Below are positions 7,039-15,307 of a stretch of DNA of 64,000 nt, in pieces. Source of the stretch: Fumia sp045615345 (GTDB taxonomy: Bacteria > Bacillota > Clostridia > Oscillospirales > Ruminococcaceae). Location: NCBI GenBank assembly GCA_045615345.1, contig JAZLER010000013.1, positions 62,001 to 126,000 of the forward strand, read 5' to 3'. Under the pieces are notes generated by a model that was not told the DNA's origin, searched no databases, and was given only the letters and a program-made list of their open reading frames with translations. Both the position numbers and the translations under genes were made by a program. The first letter of the stretch is position 1. Every line of letters starts with the position of its first letter.

Positions 7039-8448
7039 TTAGATTTCCTCCAGTTTGCTCAAATCGTAATCTTTTAAGTATTCTTTTGTATTAAGCACCA
7101 TTTCTTTGAAAAGCTTTTTCGCATCGTCAAGAGAACAGGTAACCAGCGGGTCATTAATAAATACCGAGAAAATCTTATTTATATCACGCTCGGCAATTGC
7201 TTTGGACAAAAGCTCCTGCTGACCCGAAATTCTCGAAACGAGAGGATAAATTTCAGTGGGGATTTCCCCTGCCATAACGGGAGTTAAACTACCGTCCCTG
7301 AACACTGCATTTGTTTCAACAACTGCACCCAAAGGAAGATTAGGAATCTGTCCCACATTGGGTATATTAACATTGGTAACAAGCTCCGAAAGGCCAAGAA
7401 TTGCCCTTATCTGTGCAATTCCCTCTTCACCTGTTTCGAGAATTTTAACCGCTTCTTCACCTTTTTTAAGGCGTTCACTTTTTTCAAGGCGTTCTTTGTA
7501 GTCACGCACCCTATGAGTAACGGGAGTAAGTGCAAACCCCCATCTTTTTACATTTTCGGGATTTCCTAAGTACCATTCGCCCTCGCAGAACTCAGCCAGA
7601 TGCCTGTCCCCTGCGGCAGCGATATAACCAAACCGGTTGAAAAGGTCAAGTTTCACCATCTCACCCGACTCAAAGGCTTTGTTCATCCAGTTATCGTCAA
7701 GCTGTTCCGAGTGACCGCACTTTGCATATTTTTTTGCAAATTCGCGATACACAGGGAAAAGGTCCATATTCTTGTATTTTGCCTCGGTAAGCCAGGTGAA
7801 ATGGTTCACAGAAACGGGATTAACTCTTATCTCACTTCGGTCAACGCCTTTGATACCGCAGATATCTTCCAGTGCACGGACTAAAACTTTCTGTGTACCG
7901 AACACCTCGTGACAACAACCAAAAGCCCTGATTTCAGGGAAAACCCTATAAAGGGTCTTTACGCACAAAGTCATAGGATTTGTGTAGTTTATAACCCATG
8001 CATCGGGAGAATACTTCTTGATGTTTTCGCCGATCTCCTCAAACATTGGTATTGTTCTCATAGCGCGTACCACACCACCCGGACCCGTTGTATCGCCAAC
8101 CGACTGATAAATTCCGTATTTCTCGGGAGTATGTACATCAGAGCTCATCTCTTCTAAAGTACCCGGCAAAATTGATATGATAACAAACTGAGCACCACAA
8201 AGGGCATCTTCAATTTTCTCCACAGCGTGGTAGTTCCATTTTGATTTTGCACCCTCGCAGGAGTTGAACTTATTGCCAATAATCTCATTACTCTTCGATG
8301 CCTCGAAATCTATATCATAAAGATATACATCACCCGATACATCTTCGCATGCGGCAAGGTCACTCATAAGACCCCACGCCCAACCTTTTGAGCCACCGCC
8401 GATATATGCAATTTTTACCTCTTCGGCTTTACAATTATTATATTTCAT
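7039..8448 (-). CDS. GH4 glycosidase, alpha-galacturonidase candidate
   Basis: A 469-residue NAD- and metal-dependent glycosidase of family GH4 (LplD/alpha-galacturonidase branch). The N-terminal Rossmann motif is AYIGGGSKGW; NYTNPM, GCCHEVFG (Cys/His metal ligands) and VNHFTW follow. I use ATG 8446-8448, which has AGGTGA at a proper distance, rather than the GTG three codons upstream that lies inside that ribosome binding site. First gene of the operon. With uxaC, uxaA and uxaB downstream, release of galacturonate from pectin fragments is the likely job. Sugar specificity is inferred from context and overall similarity. Confidence 0.85.
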   Translation of the reverse strand: MKYNNCKAEEVKIAYIGGGSKGWAWGLMSDLAACEDVSGDVYLYDIDFEASKSNEIIGNKFNSCEGAKSKWNYHAVEKIEDALCGAQFVIISILPGTLEEMSSDVHTPEKYGIYQSVGDTTGPGGVVRAMRTIPMFEEIGENIKKYSPDAWVINYTNPMTLCVKTLYRVFPEIRAFGCCHEVFGTQKVLVRALEDICGIKGVDRSEIRVNPVSVNHFTWLTEAKYKNMDLFPVYREFAKKYAKCGHSEQLDDNWMNKAFESGEMVKLDLFNRFGYIAAAGDRHLAEFCEGEWYLGNPENVKRWGFALTPVTHRVRDYKERLEKSERLKKGEEAVKILETGEEGIAQIRAILGLSELVTNVNIPNVGQIPNLPLGAVVETNAVFRDGSLTPVMAGEIPTEIYPLVSRISGQQELLSKAIAERDINKIFSVFINDPLVTCSLDDAKKLFKEMVLNTKEYLKDYDLSKLEEI

Positions 8449-8466
8449 GAAAATCACCTCATCTTA

Positions 8467-8495
8467 ATTATACAGAAAAATAATCTCTTTTTCCA
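8467..8495 (-). promoter_or_regulatory. Sigma-A promoter of the galacturonate operon
   Basis: On the minus strand: -35 TGGAAA (8490-8495), 17-bp spacer, -10 TATAAT (8467-8472), 18 bp before the GH4 start. The AraC-type regulator is divergent and probably binds in this 137-bp gap. Confidence 0.7.
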
Positions 8496-8585
8496 TAAAA
8501 ATTTACCGAATATAATGAAAAAACACGAAAATATTATTGCATTCAAAACAGAATTATGTTATTTTAAAATAAAGGAGTTGATAAA

Positions 8586-9365
8586 ATGTTTTTTGAACGC
8601 GCAAAAAGCAGTAAAATATTTTCTATGCACTCTCCTCATATTCATAATGAACACGAGCTTTATTTTCTTGTAAACGGCTCTACCAAATACTTTGTCGGAA
8701 ACGAAATCTTTATGCTTGAGTCAGGCGATTTTATCTTTATTCCGAAAGGTACTTTTCACCAGACATCTTATGACCTTAATTCAAAAACCGAGCGTTTTCT
8801 TTTCTCTTTTGATGACAGTGATTTAGACCTGAGAATGGCACCTGTTTTAGAAACACTCTCAAACGAAAAAAAGATAACCGTAACTCCTGAAAAGCTCTAC
8901 AAATTAGAAAGGCTTGTAAACATCATCGAGGGCGAGGAGTCAAAAAACGCTCCCCACTCAGAGCTTATGAAAAAAATCCTTCTGGAAGAAATTCTCCTGC
9001 TACTTTTAAGGTACAGAAAAGTTGCCGATAAAACCCTTTCGGAAAGCCATATAATGATACAGAACATCGCAAAATTTATAACCGAAAATATAAAGGAAGA
9101 CCTTTCACTTTTAACCCTTTCGAAGATTTTTTCAATAAGTCCCAACTACCTCTCAAAGCAGTTTAAAAACTGTACCGGTATAGGGCTTTCTGAATATATT
9201 AACATTTCAAGGGTTTCTTTTGCCGAAAAACTTCTTATAACAACCGACTGGTCAATAACCCGTATTGCCACAGAATGCGGATTTAACGACAGCAACTACT
9301 TTGCCTCCGTCTTTAAAAAGATAAAAGGCATCACGCCAAAAAAATATGCTATGCTAAACAAATAA
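8586..9365 (+). CDS. AraC-family regulator of the galacturonate operon
   Basis: A 259-residue AraC/XylS-type activator: an N-terminal cupin sensor (about 1-95, HSPHIHNEHELYF and GDFIFIPKGTFHQ) and two C-terminal helix-turn-helices (about 160-259, with LSLLTLSKIFSISPNYLSKQ and ITRIATECGFNDSNYFASVF). The start has a good ribosome binding site (AAAGGAG). It is divergent from the five-gene uronate operon, so the ligand is likely a uronate or a pectic oligosaccharide (inference). Confidence 0.9.
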   Translation: MFFERAKSSKIFSMHSPHIHNEHELYFLVNGSTKYFVGNEIFMLESGDFIFIPKGTFHQTSYDLNSKTERFLFSFDDSDLDLRMAPVLETLSNEKKITVTPEKLYKLERLVNIIEGEESKNAPHSELMKKILLEEILLLLLRYRKVADKTLSESHIMIQNIAKFITENIKEDLSLLTLSKIFSISPNYLSKQFKNCTGIGLSEYINISRVSFAEKLLITTDWSITRIATECGFNDSNYFASVFKKIKGITPKKYAMLNK

Positions 9366-9393
9366 CTCCCTGTCTTCAAGACAGGGAGTTTTT
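9364..9393 (+). terminator. Terminator of the AraC-type gene
   Basis: An 11-bp stem AACTCCCTGTC/GACAGGGAGTT (9364-9374/9380-9390) is followed by TTTT. It also lies at the end of the convergent cobO gene. Confidence 0.85.
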
Positions 9394-9394
9394 A

Positions 9395-9904
9395 CTAATA
9401 TTCTATACCTTTTCTGGCATCAATACCCTTCTGATAAGGATGCTTTATGCAGTTTATTTCACTTATATAATCAGCCTTATCGGTAAACTTTTTATCTGGG
9501 TTTCGTCCGGTCAGGACTATCTCTTTGTTGTCTTTATTTTCAAAAATGATACTCTCAGCAAGACTCTTATCTAAAAGATTGCATTCATAAGCTGCGTTAA
9601 ACTCATCAAGAATAAGAATATCAATTTCATTTAAAAGGGATTTTACTTTCAGCAAAAGCTCATTGTGAAAGCATGTGACCTCACACTTTTCTTCATCTGT
9701 CATACAAAAGGTAAACCCGCAGTCTTTTTCGAGGCGGCTGACAGTGACATTATCAACGCCTTTTAATGTATTAAGTTCCGAAGTTTCACACCCCTTTAAA
9801 AACTGAACAATATGAACTTTCATATTATTTCCCGCAGCTCTGAGTGCAAGCCCCAAAGCCGCAGTAGTTTTCCCTTTTCCGTCACCACAATATATGTGAA
9901 GCAT
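9395..9904 (-). CDS. cobO: Cob(I)yrinic acid a,c-diamide adenosyltransferase
   Basis: ATP-dependent adenosylation of the corrinoid cobalt. The 169-residue CobA/CobO/BtuR-type protein has the P-loop GDGKGKTT (about 7-14), VQFLKG, a Walker-B-like ILDEFN and VLTGRNP. No other cobalamin gene is in the window, so it probably serves salvage or another locus. It follows the LiaF-like gene on the same strand by 8 bp. Confidence 0.9.
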   Translation of the reverse strand: MLHIYCGDGKGKTTAALGLALRAAGNNMKVHIVQFLKGCETSELNTLKGVDNVTVSRLEKDCGFTFCMTDEEKCEVTCFHNELLLKVKSLLNEIDILILDEFNAAYECNLLDKSLAESIIFENKDNKEIVLTGRNPDKKFTDKADYISEINCIKHPYQKGIDARKGIEY

Positions 9905-9912
9905 ATTTATCC

Positions 9913-10230
9913 CTACTTTTTAATATTTTTAACCGATATTCTGCCGAAAAGACAATGTGCTTTGATACTTACAGTCAATGCATTTTCGCTTACCTCAACT
10001 GATTTTCTCTTGTCATCAACCGCACCAAAAAGGCAAAAAGCAGAAACATTCACATTGACATTATCAGGAACAAAAATATCAGCGCCTCCGAACAACGCAA
10101 AAATCTTTATACGCCATAGACTCTTAATCTGCTGTTCGGTAAAGTTAAAAGAAGTACCGCCGAACATAACAAAAAAGCTGGACTGACCATTCTTATTCAT
10201 CTCAGATATCTTTTTAATTAAACTGCTCAT
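9913..10230 (-). CDS. LiaF-like C-terminal domain protein
   Basis: A 105-residue soluble protein made only of the beta-rich domain found at the C-terminus of LiaF/cell-wall-active-antibiotic response proteins. It shows repeated hydrophobic-FGG/FG units (VMFGGTSFNF, ALFGGADIFVP, CLFGAVDD, CLFGRISV). The usual membrane helices and LiaRS partners are absent. I start at ATG 10228-10230 because GAAAGGA is correctly placed. Function is unknown; a scaffold or envelope-stress role is only inference. Confidence 0.7.
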   Translation of the reverse strand: MSSLIKKISEMNKNGQSSFFVMFGGTSFNFTEQQIKSLWRIKIFALFGGADIFVPDNVNVNVSAFCLFGAVDDKRKSVEVSENALTVSIKAHCLFGRISVKNIKK

Positions 10231-10246
10231 AATAAATCCTTTCTTC

Positions 10247-10277
10247 CAAAAAAGCCGCAACCACTATGGTTGCGGCT
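10247..10277 (-). terminator. Terminator of gltX
   Basis: Stem AGCCGCAACC/GGTTGCGGCT (10253-10262/10268-10277), followed on the minus strand by six T residues. Confidence 0.9.
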
Positions 10278-10300
10278 ATGTAAAGTCATTTTCTTTACAG

Positions 10301-11758
10301 TTATTTTGAGAGCTTTTCAATACCTTTTTCGATGCGTTTTAATGTTTCTTCCTTGCCGAGTATTTCAGCAAGCTCAACACCGCCGCCGGGAGTGAACTGT
10401 TTACCTGAAACCGCAACACGCAAAGGCCAGAGAATTCTTCCATTTTTAACTTCAAGGCGTTCAATGAGTGCAAAAAGTGCATTATGGATATTATCAAGTG
10501 TCCAGTCGGAAACTTCACTTAAAACAGGAAGGATTTCCTTAAGTGCTTCAAGAGAGTTTTCAGAATCTGTTTTCATCTTCTTGTGAGTGTACATCTCGAT
10601 ATCATACTCGGGAAGTGTGTCGATAAAGTCAATCTGCTCAGGGATATCAGTGAAAAGCTCGGTTCTGGGCTGTAAAAGTTCAGCCATAAGCTTCATATCG
10701 ATATCTTCGCGTTTACAGCTTTCACGGATATAAGGAGTAGCATACTCGATAAACTTATCAACAGAAAGCTTTCTGATGTATTCGCCATTGATAGCTTTGA
10801 GTTTCTGTGTATCAAAAATAGCGGGAGATTTTGAGATACCATTTACATCAAATTCTTCTATAAGCTCTTCCATTGTGAAAATTTCGTTTTCACCTTTGGG
10901 TGCCCAACCTAACAAAGCAATATAGTTTACAATAGCTTCATCAAGATATCCTTTTGCAGCAAGGTCTTCAAATGAAGCATCGCCATTACGCTTGGAAAGT
11001 TTTTCTGTCGCATTCTTCATAACGGGAGAAACATGGATATATGTGGGAATTTCCCAACCGAATGCTTCATACAAAAGGTTATATTTAGGAGTAGAAGAAA
11101 GGTATTCATTACCTCTTACAACATGTGTAATACCCATTGTGTGGTCGTCAACAACGTTTGCAAAGTTGTATGTAGGCATACCGTCAGCCTTGATAAGAAT
11201 CTGGTCATCAAGTACGGAGTTTTCTACTGTGATATCGCCGAAAACTTCGTCATGGAAAGTAGTTGTACCTTCTGTGGGACATTTCTGTCTGATTACATAA
11301 GGAACGCCTGCATCGAGTTTTTCTTTCACTTCTTCTTTGGAAAGGTTACGGCAGTGGCCGTCATATTTAGGCGCAATACCCGAAGCCTGCTGAATTTTTC
11401 TTACTTCCTCAAGACGATCTTTATCGCAGAAGCAGTAGTAAGCGTGTCCGCTCTCAACAAGCTTTAATGCGTATTCTTTAAACATTCCCATGCGTTCACT
11501 CTGAACATAAGGACCAACAGGTCCGCCGATGTCGGGACCTTCATCCCATGCAAGACCTGTACGGCGAAGAGTTTTATATATGATATCAACTGCACCTTCA
11601 ACATATCTTTCCTGGTCAGTATCCTCGATACGGAGAATAAATTTACCATCATTCTTTTTGGCAAGAAGATAGGTAAAAAGCGCTGTACGCAGGTTACCGA
11701 TATGCATATATCCTGTGGGGCTTGGTGCAAATCTTGTTCTTACTGTTTTAAAATCCAT
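10301..11758 (-). CDS. gltX: Glutamyl-tRNA synthetase
   Basis: Class I aminoacyl-tRNA synthetase charging tRNA-Glu, and probably tRNA-Gln, since gatCAB is also in this window. The 485-residue protein shows the HIGN signature (YMHIGNLRTALF), the KLSKR loop, and Cys pairs YYCFC...HC that suggest a bound zinc. The family's normal length and anticodon-binding C-terminal half are present. A divergent promoter pair lies upstream. Confidence 0.97.
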   Translation of the reverse strand: MDFKTVRTRFAPSPTGYMHIGNLRTALFTYLLAKKNDGKFILRIEDTDQERYVEGAVDIIYKTLRRTGLAWDEGPDIGGPVGPYVQSERMGMFKEYALKLVESGHAYYCFCDKDRLEEVRKIQQASGIAPKYDGHCRNLSKEEVKEKLDAGVPYVIRQKCPTEGTTTFHDEVFGDITVENSVLDDQILIKADGMPTYNFANVVDDHTMGITHVVRGNEYLSSTPKYNLLYEAFGWEIPTYIHVSPVMKNATEKLSKRNGDASFEDLAAKGYLDEAIVNYIALLGWAPKGENEIFTMEELIEEFDVNGISKSPAIFDTQKLKAINGEYIRKLSVDKFIEYATPYIRESCKREDIDMKLMAELLQPRTELFTDIPEQIDFIDTLPEYDIEMYTHKKMKTDSENSLEALKEILPVLSEVSDWTLDNIHNALFALIERLEVKNGRILWPLRVAVSGKQFTPGGGVELAEILGKEETLKRIEKGIEKLSK

Positions 11759-11793
11759 TGATTTTACCTCCGAAAAAATAATGTAACACGTTA

Positions 11794-11822
11794 ATTTTAC
11801 TCTTTTTTGCCATTATTGTCAA
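11794..11822 (-). promoter_or_regulatory. Sigma-A promoter of gltX
   Basis: On the minus strand TTGACA (11817-11822), 17 bp, TAAAAT (11794-11799). The -35 box is 6 bp from the -35 of the divergent promoter. Confidence 0.75.
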
Positions 11823-11828
11823 GAAATA

Positions 11829-11857
11829 TTGTATTTATCTTTAAATTATGCTATAAT
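11829..11857 (+). promoter_or_regulatory. Sigma-A promoter of the 11881 gene
   Basis: TTGTAT (11829-11834), 17 bp, TATAAT (11852-11857), then AAAGGAGG before ATG 11881. Confidence 0.75.
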
Positions 11858-11880
11858 TATTTTTCAAAGGAGGTTTTCTT

Positions 11881-12735
11881 ATGAACATATTTAAAATGCT
11901 TAAGGTAGCAATTAAAAATTATAAACAAAACTTCAGGGTATGCTTTTTGTACGGAACCATTATTACACTTGCGGTTTCTCTTTTCATCACTCTCCCTGAA
12001 ATTTTAGGGTTTAACACTATTGTCGTTAAAATAATCAGTGCCCCGTTTTCTTTGGCATCTGCCTTTATCTTACCATCTGTCACGATACTGCCCGTTATCA
12101 TCGCGCTGACAAAACCCTCTGCCGATGGTCCTTATACTTTTAACGACCGCTTTTCGGCAAAGTTTTTACCCTTTACTCTTCTCAGTATTCTCACAACCGT
12201 TGTACTTGGCGTTATCGCAGTAATATTATCCGTTTTGGGAGCTGTTTATATCTTTTTGCACGCACTTCTCGATTCAGAAATTGCATTTTTGATATCAACT
12301 CTGATAATTGCGCTGATATTAAGCTTTTTTGCAATAATTACAGAAATGATTATATTTTACTCGCAAATTGCCCTCACAACCGAAAACATCAAAGTTTCCT
12401 CTGCCTTTGCAAGAGGTTTCAGGATGCTTTTCAATAACTTCTGGCGCAGTATCGGACATTACATTTTCTTTGGAATTACCGTAATGTTTATCCCGGCAGT
12501 TTTGGTGGTGCTTATAATACTTTCAGCTACGGGTTTTACAACACTCTATGCTTTTATGCAGCTCTTTACAATCCTTACAGTTATCTTCACAGCTTTGCTT
12601 ACACCGGTTTTCATCGCATGTATTGTAGAGCTTTATCGTAAAAACTGGCTTTTAAACCACAATATTCCCTTAACAAAGGAAGAAAAAGAAGAAGAAATCT
12701 TCGAAACCCCCGATGATGAAACAATATATTTATAG
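11881..12735 (+). CDS. Polytopic membrane protein, unknown
   Basis: A 284-residue integral membrane protein with about six hydrophobic segments (near 22-45, 50-80, 95-130, 135-160, 185-215, 220-245) and a charged cytoplasmic tail rich in Glu. A conserved-looking amphipathic stretch (SSAFARGFRMLFNNFWRSIGHY) resembles the central region of DUF975/YesL-like or glycerophosphoryl-diester-phosphodiesterase membrane domains. I do not assign a function. It is followed 9 bp later by the DUF554 gene, likely in one transcript. Confidence 0.7.
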   Translation: MNIFKMLKVAIKNYKQNFRVCFLYGTIITLAVSLFITLPEILGFNTIVVKIISAPFSLASAFILPSVTILPVIIALTKPSADGPYTFNDRFSAKFLPFTLLSILTTVVLGVIAVILSVLGAVYIFLHALLDSEIAFLISTLIIALILSFFAIITEMIIFYSQIALTTENIKVSSAFARGFRMLFNNFWRSIGHYIFFGITVMFIPAVLVVLIILSATGFTTLYAFMQLFTILTVIFTALLTPVFIACIVELYRKNWLLNHNIPLTKEEKEEEIFETPDDETIYL

Positions 12736-12744
12736 GCGGTACAT

Positions 12745-13464
12745 ATGATAGGACTCGGAACAATTATAAACTCAGGTGCCATTATAGTTGGCGGTCTTTT
12801 CGGGCTTTTGCTCGGCAACAGAATTTCAGAGCGTTTCAGGGAAACATTAATACAGGGTGCAAGCCTTTGCACCCTGTTTATCGGTATCAGCGGAACCATT
12901 GAGGGGATGCTCACATTTGACGGCAACACCCTTGTTTCAACCGACCGCTCACTTATGATGATTTTATCTTTCTGCCTTGGTGGGCTTGTCGGTGAATTTT
13001 TAAACCTTGAAAAGCATATCGAGGACTTCGGCGAATTTTTAAAACGCAAGTCAAAAAGTGAAGGAGACAGCCGTTTCATAAATGGATTTGTGACCACATC
13101 CCTTACTGTCTGCATCGGAGCTATGGCGGTAGTCGGCTCAATAAAAGACGGCATTTACGGTGATTATTCCATTCTTACCGTTAAAGCGTTACTTGATATG
13201 ATTTTTCTTTTTATCATCACAGCTTCACTCGGCAAAGGATGTATTTTCTCAGCAATTCCCGTATTTCTTTTCCAAGGTTCTGTCACCCTGCTTTCAAAAT
13301 TCATTGAACCTGTAATGACTGAAAAAGCTCTCACAAACCTTTCTCTCACAGGCTCAGTGCTCATTTTCTGCGTAGGACTTAACCTTATCTGGGGCAAGAA
13401 AATAAAGGTAGCAAATCTGCTGCCCACCATTGTTTTTGCCGTTATATTCTCATTTGTATTCTGA
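12745..13464 (+). CDS. DUF554 family membrane protein
   Basis: A 239-residue protein with six to seven hydrophobic segments and typical DUF554 motifs: an N-terminal MIGLGTIINSGAIIVGGLFG, then the RFRETLIQGASLCTLFIGISG and FVTTSLTVCIGAMAVVGSI regions. Transport function is suspected for the family, but the substrate is unknown. The last 15 bp overlap the convergent sigK 3' end, leaving no room for a terminator between them. Confidence 0.85.
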   Translation: MIGLGTIINSGAIIVGGLFGLLLGNRISERFRETLIQGASLCTLFIGISGTIEGMLTFDGNTLVSTDRSLMMILSFCLGGLVGEFLNLEKHIEDFGEFLKRKSKSEGDSRFINGFVTTSLTVCIGAMAVVGSIKDGIYGDYSILTVKALLDMIFLFIITASLGKGCIFSAIPVFLFQGSVTLLSKFIEPVMTEKALTNLSLTGSVLIFCVGLNLIWGKKIKVANLLPTIVFAVIFSFVF

Positions 13465-14130
13465 GAAATTATCCCGTAGCTTTTCAAGTGCTTTTTTCTC
13501 GATGCGACTGACATATGACCTTGAGATATGTAGCATTTTAGCTACTTCTCTCTGCGTCAGCGGTTTTCTCCCACCTAAACCATAACGAAGATTTATAATA
13601 AGCCTCTCTCTTTGGGTGAGGCTTATTTTTATATACTTATGAAGCTCAGCAGATCTAAGTTTCAAATCAATTATATCGTCAAGATTTTCCTCATCTGCGA
13701 TAAGGTCCAAAAGCGTTAATGGATTACCGTCTTTATCGGTTTCAATAGGGTCATTTATGTAAACCTCTGCCCCCGTTTTTTTAAGACTCCTGAAATACAT
13801 TAAAATTTCGTTGTCAATACACCTTGATGCATAGGTCGCAAACTTATTCCCTTTATCATACGAAAAGGTTGAAACCGCCTTTATAAGTCCTATTGTGCCG
13901 ATAGAAAGCAAGTCGTCAGACTCCACCCCTGACCCTGAATATTTTTTTACAATATGTGCAACAAGCCTTAAATTATGTTCGATAAGCTTGTTTCTTGCAT
14001 CGTTATCCCCTTTTTCAGCTTTCAGAAAATATTCTTTTTCCTCCTTGAAACTTAAAGGTTTTGGAAACTTATTCTGTCTTTCAAGATGTAACGCAAAAAA
14101 CAAAAGATATGAAAGTATTTCTGCTATCAC
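13450..14130 (-). CDS. sigK: Sporulation sigma factor SigK
   Basis: Late mother-cell RNA polymerase sigma factor. The 226-residue protein has a short hydrophobic pro-sequence (about 1-18), then FPKPLS, region 2 (ARNKLIEHNLRLVAHIVKKY, DLLSIGTIGLIKAVSTF, KFATYASRCIDNEI) and region 4 (SLTQRERLIINLRYGLGG, LTQREVAKMLHISRSYVSRIEKKALEKL). I choose GTG 14128-14130 because GAGGTGG precedes it and the resulting N-terminus matches SigK proforms. The gene is intact, with no skin-like insertion. Activation would need proteolysis of the pro-peptide. Confidence 0.9.
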   Translation of the reverse strand: MIAEILSYLLFFALHLERQNKFPKPLSFKEEKEYFLKAEKGDNDARNKLIEHNLRLVAHIVKKYSGSGVESDDLLSIGTIGLIKAVSTFSYDKGNKFATYASRCIDNEILMYFRSLKKTGAEVYINDPIETDKDGNPLTLLDLIADEENLDDIIDLKLRSAELHKYIKISLTQRERLIINLRYGLGGRKPLTQREVAKMLHISRSYVSRIEKKALEKLRDNFSEYK

Positions 14131-14152
14131 TTTAACCACCTCACAGTTTAAA

Positions 14153-14182
14153 TGTATATGTAAATTATCCCGTTTTATTGAC
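14153..14182 (-). promoter_or_regulatory. Possible SigE-type promoter of sigK
   Basis: On the minus strand GTCAATAA (14175-14182), a 14-bp spacer, then CATATACA (14153-14160). This resembles the SigE consensus, and SigE is known to drive sigK in Bacillus. It overlaps the -35 of the divergent promoter. Confidence 0.45.
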
Positions 14183-14206
14183 AACTGATGTAATCGGGTG
14201 TATAAT
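14178..14206 (+). promoter_or_regulatory. Sigma-A promoter of the binding lipoprotein
   Basis: TTGACA (14178-14183), 17 bp, TATAAT (14201-14206). Confidence 0.85.
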
Positions 14207-14240
14207 TTTTTTGATGATAATATTAATAGGAGTCTTTAAA

Positions 14241-15206
14241 ATGAAAGTATTCAAAAAAATTTTAGTAATAACTATTGTAGTAGTAACTGTATTCAGTTTA
14301 ACTTCCTGCGGTAAGCAAAAGCCAAAAAACGACAACTATTCCATAGGCATTCTGCAATTTTCCGCACACGATGCGCTGAACAAAGCAACCGAGGGCTTTA
14401 AACAAGCTGTTATTGAAAACTTTTCTGCAGAAAATGTAATTTTCGACTATCAGGCTGCTGCAGGTAATGACAAAATCGCTTCCACTATTGCACAAAGCTT
14501 TGTATCAAAAAAAGTAGACCTCATTATGGCAAACTCCTCACCTGCCCTGCTTGCTGCCGCAAACAGTACAACAAGAATCCCGATTGTCGGCACATCCGTT
14601 ACAGAGTATGGTGTTGCACTTGATATTGAAGGTTTTGACGGTGTAATCGGCACTAATATCACTGGTACTTCCGATTTATCCAACCTCGAAGAACAAGCAA
14701 AGATGATTATCGAGCTCTTCCCCGAAGCTAAGAATGTAGGCCTTTTGTACTGCTCAGAAGATGTTACCTCTGTTTATCAGGTTGATATAGTTAAAGACTA
14801 CCTTGAAGATAACGATGTCACCGTTACCGGATATCCTTTCACTGATAAAAGCGATATTGCTGATGTTACTGAGAAAGCATCCGATGAGTCCGATGTAATC
14901 TATATTCCTACTGATAACATTGCAGTTGCCTGTGCTGAAAATATAAACAGCATCTGTTTACCTAAAAAAGTTCCGGTTTTTGCAGGTGAAGAAGGGCTCT
15001 GCTCCATTTGCGGTGCATACACACTCACAGTAAATTATTACTCTCTCGGCTATAAAGCGGGTCTTATGGCAGTTGATATCCTTACAGGAAAAGCCAATGT
15101 TTCCGAAATACCCATTGAATACGACACATCCCCTGTTAAAAAATACAACGCAGAAATCTGCGAAGAATTAGGTCTCACCCCACCCATGGGATATACAGCG
15201 ATCTGA
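14241..15206 (+). CDS. TrpX/DUF534-type ABC substrate-binding lipoprotein
   Basis: A 321-residue lipoprotein: signal peptide with lipobox LTSCG (Cys near 24), then a type I periplasmic-binding fold of the ABC_sub_bind (TrpX/YcjN-like) family. Family signs are IGILQFSAHDALNKATEGF, DLIMANSSPALLAAANST, IPIVGTSVTEYG, NVGLLYCSED and YSLGYKAGLMAVDIL. In that family substrates include tryptophan or tyrosine. The usual permease and ATPase genes do not follow, so it is an orphan receptor or uses a transporter elsewhere. The start at ATG 14241 has AGGAGT upstream; an earlier in-frame ATG lacks one. Confidence 0.88.
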   Translation: MKVFKKILVITIVVVTVFSLTSCGKQKPKNDNYSIGILQFSAHDALNKATEGFKQAVIENFSAENVIFDYQAAAGNDKIASTIAQSFVSKKVDLIMANSSPALLAAANSTTRIPIVGTSVTEYGVALDIEGFDGVIGTNITGTSDLSNLEEQAKMIIELFPEAKNVGLLYCSEDVTSVYQVDIVKDYLEDNDVTVTGYPFTDKSDIADVTEKASDESDVIYIPTDNIAVACAENINSICLPKKVPVFAGEEGLCSICGAYTLTVNYYSLGYKAGLMAVDILTGKANVSEIPIEYDTSPVKKYNAEICEELGLTPPMGYTAI

Positions 15207-15226
15207 TGTAACCTTGTTAAAAACAA

Positions 15227-15262
15227 AAGAGCTTTCTCCAAAGAGAAAGCTCTTGCTTTTAT
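15227..15262 (+). terminator. Terminator of the binding lipoprotein gene
   Basis: 12-bp stem AAGAGCTTTCTC/GAGAAAGCTCTT (15227-15238/15243-15254) followed by a T-rich tract. Confidence 0.85.
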
Positions 15263-15274
15263 TTTATTTCATTG

Positions 15275-15306
15275 AAAAAGAACCTTCCTCACGGAAGGTT
15301 CTTTTT
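15275..15306. terminator. Bidirectional terminator
   Basis: A 14-bp perfect stem (15275-15288/15293-15306) with A and T runs on both sides lies between convergent genes. It ends the dockerin gene and backs up the previous terminator. Confidence 0.85.
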
Positions 15307-15307
15307 T

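Noticed and set aside
12633..13154. 173-codon minus-strand ORF
   Set aside because: Shadow of the DUF554 gene; composition follows the opposite frame and there is no start signal.
13450..14130. Skin-type insertion in sigK
   Set aside because: The sigK frame is continuous from the pro-sequence to region 4.
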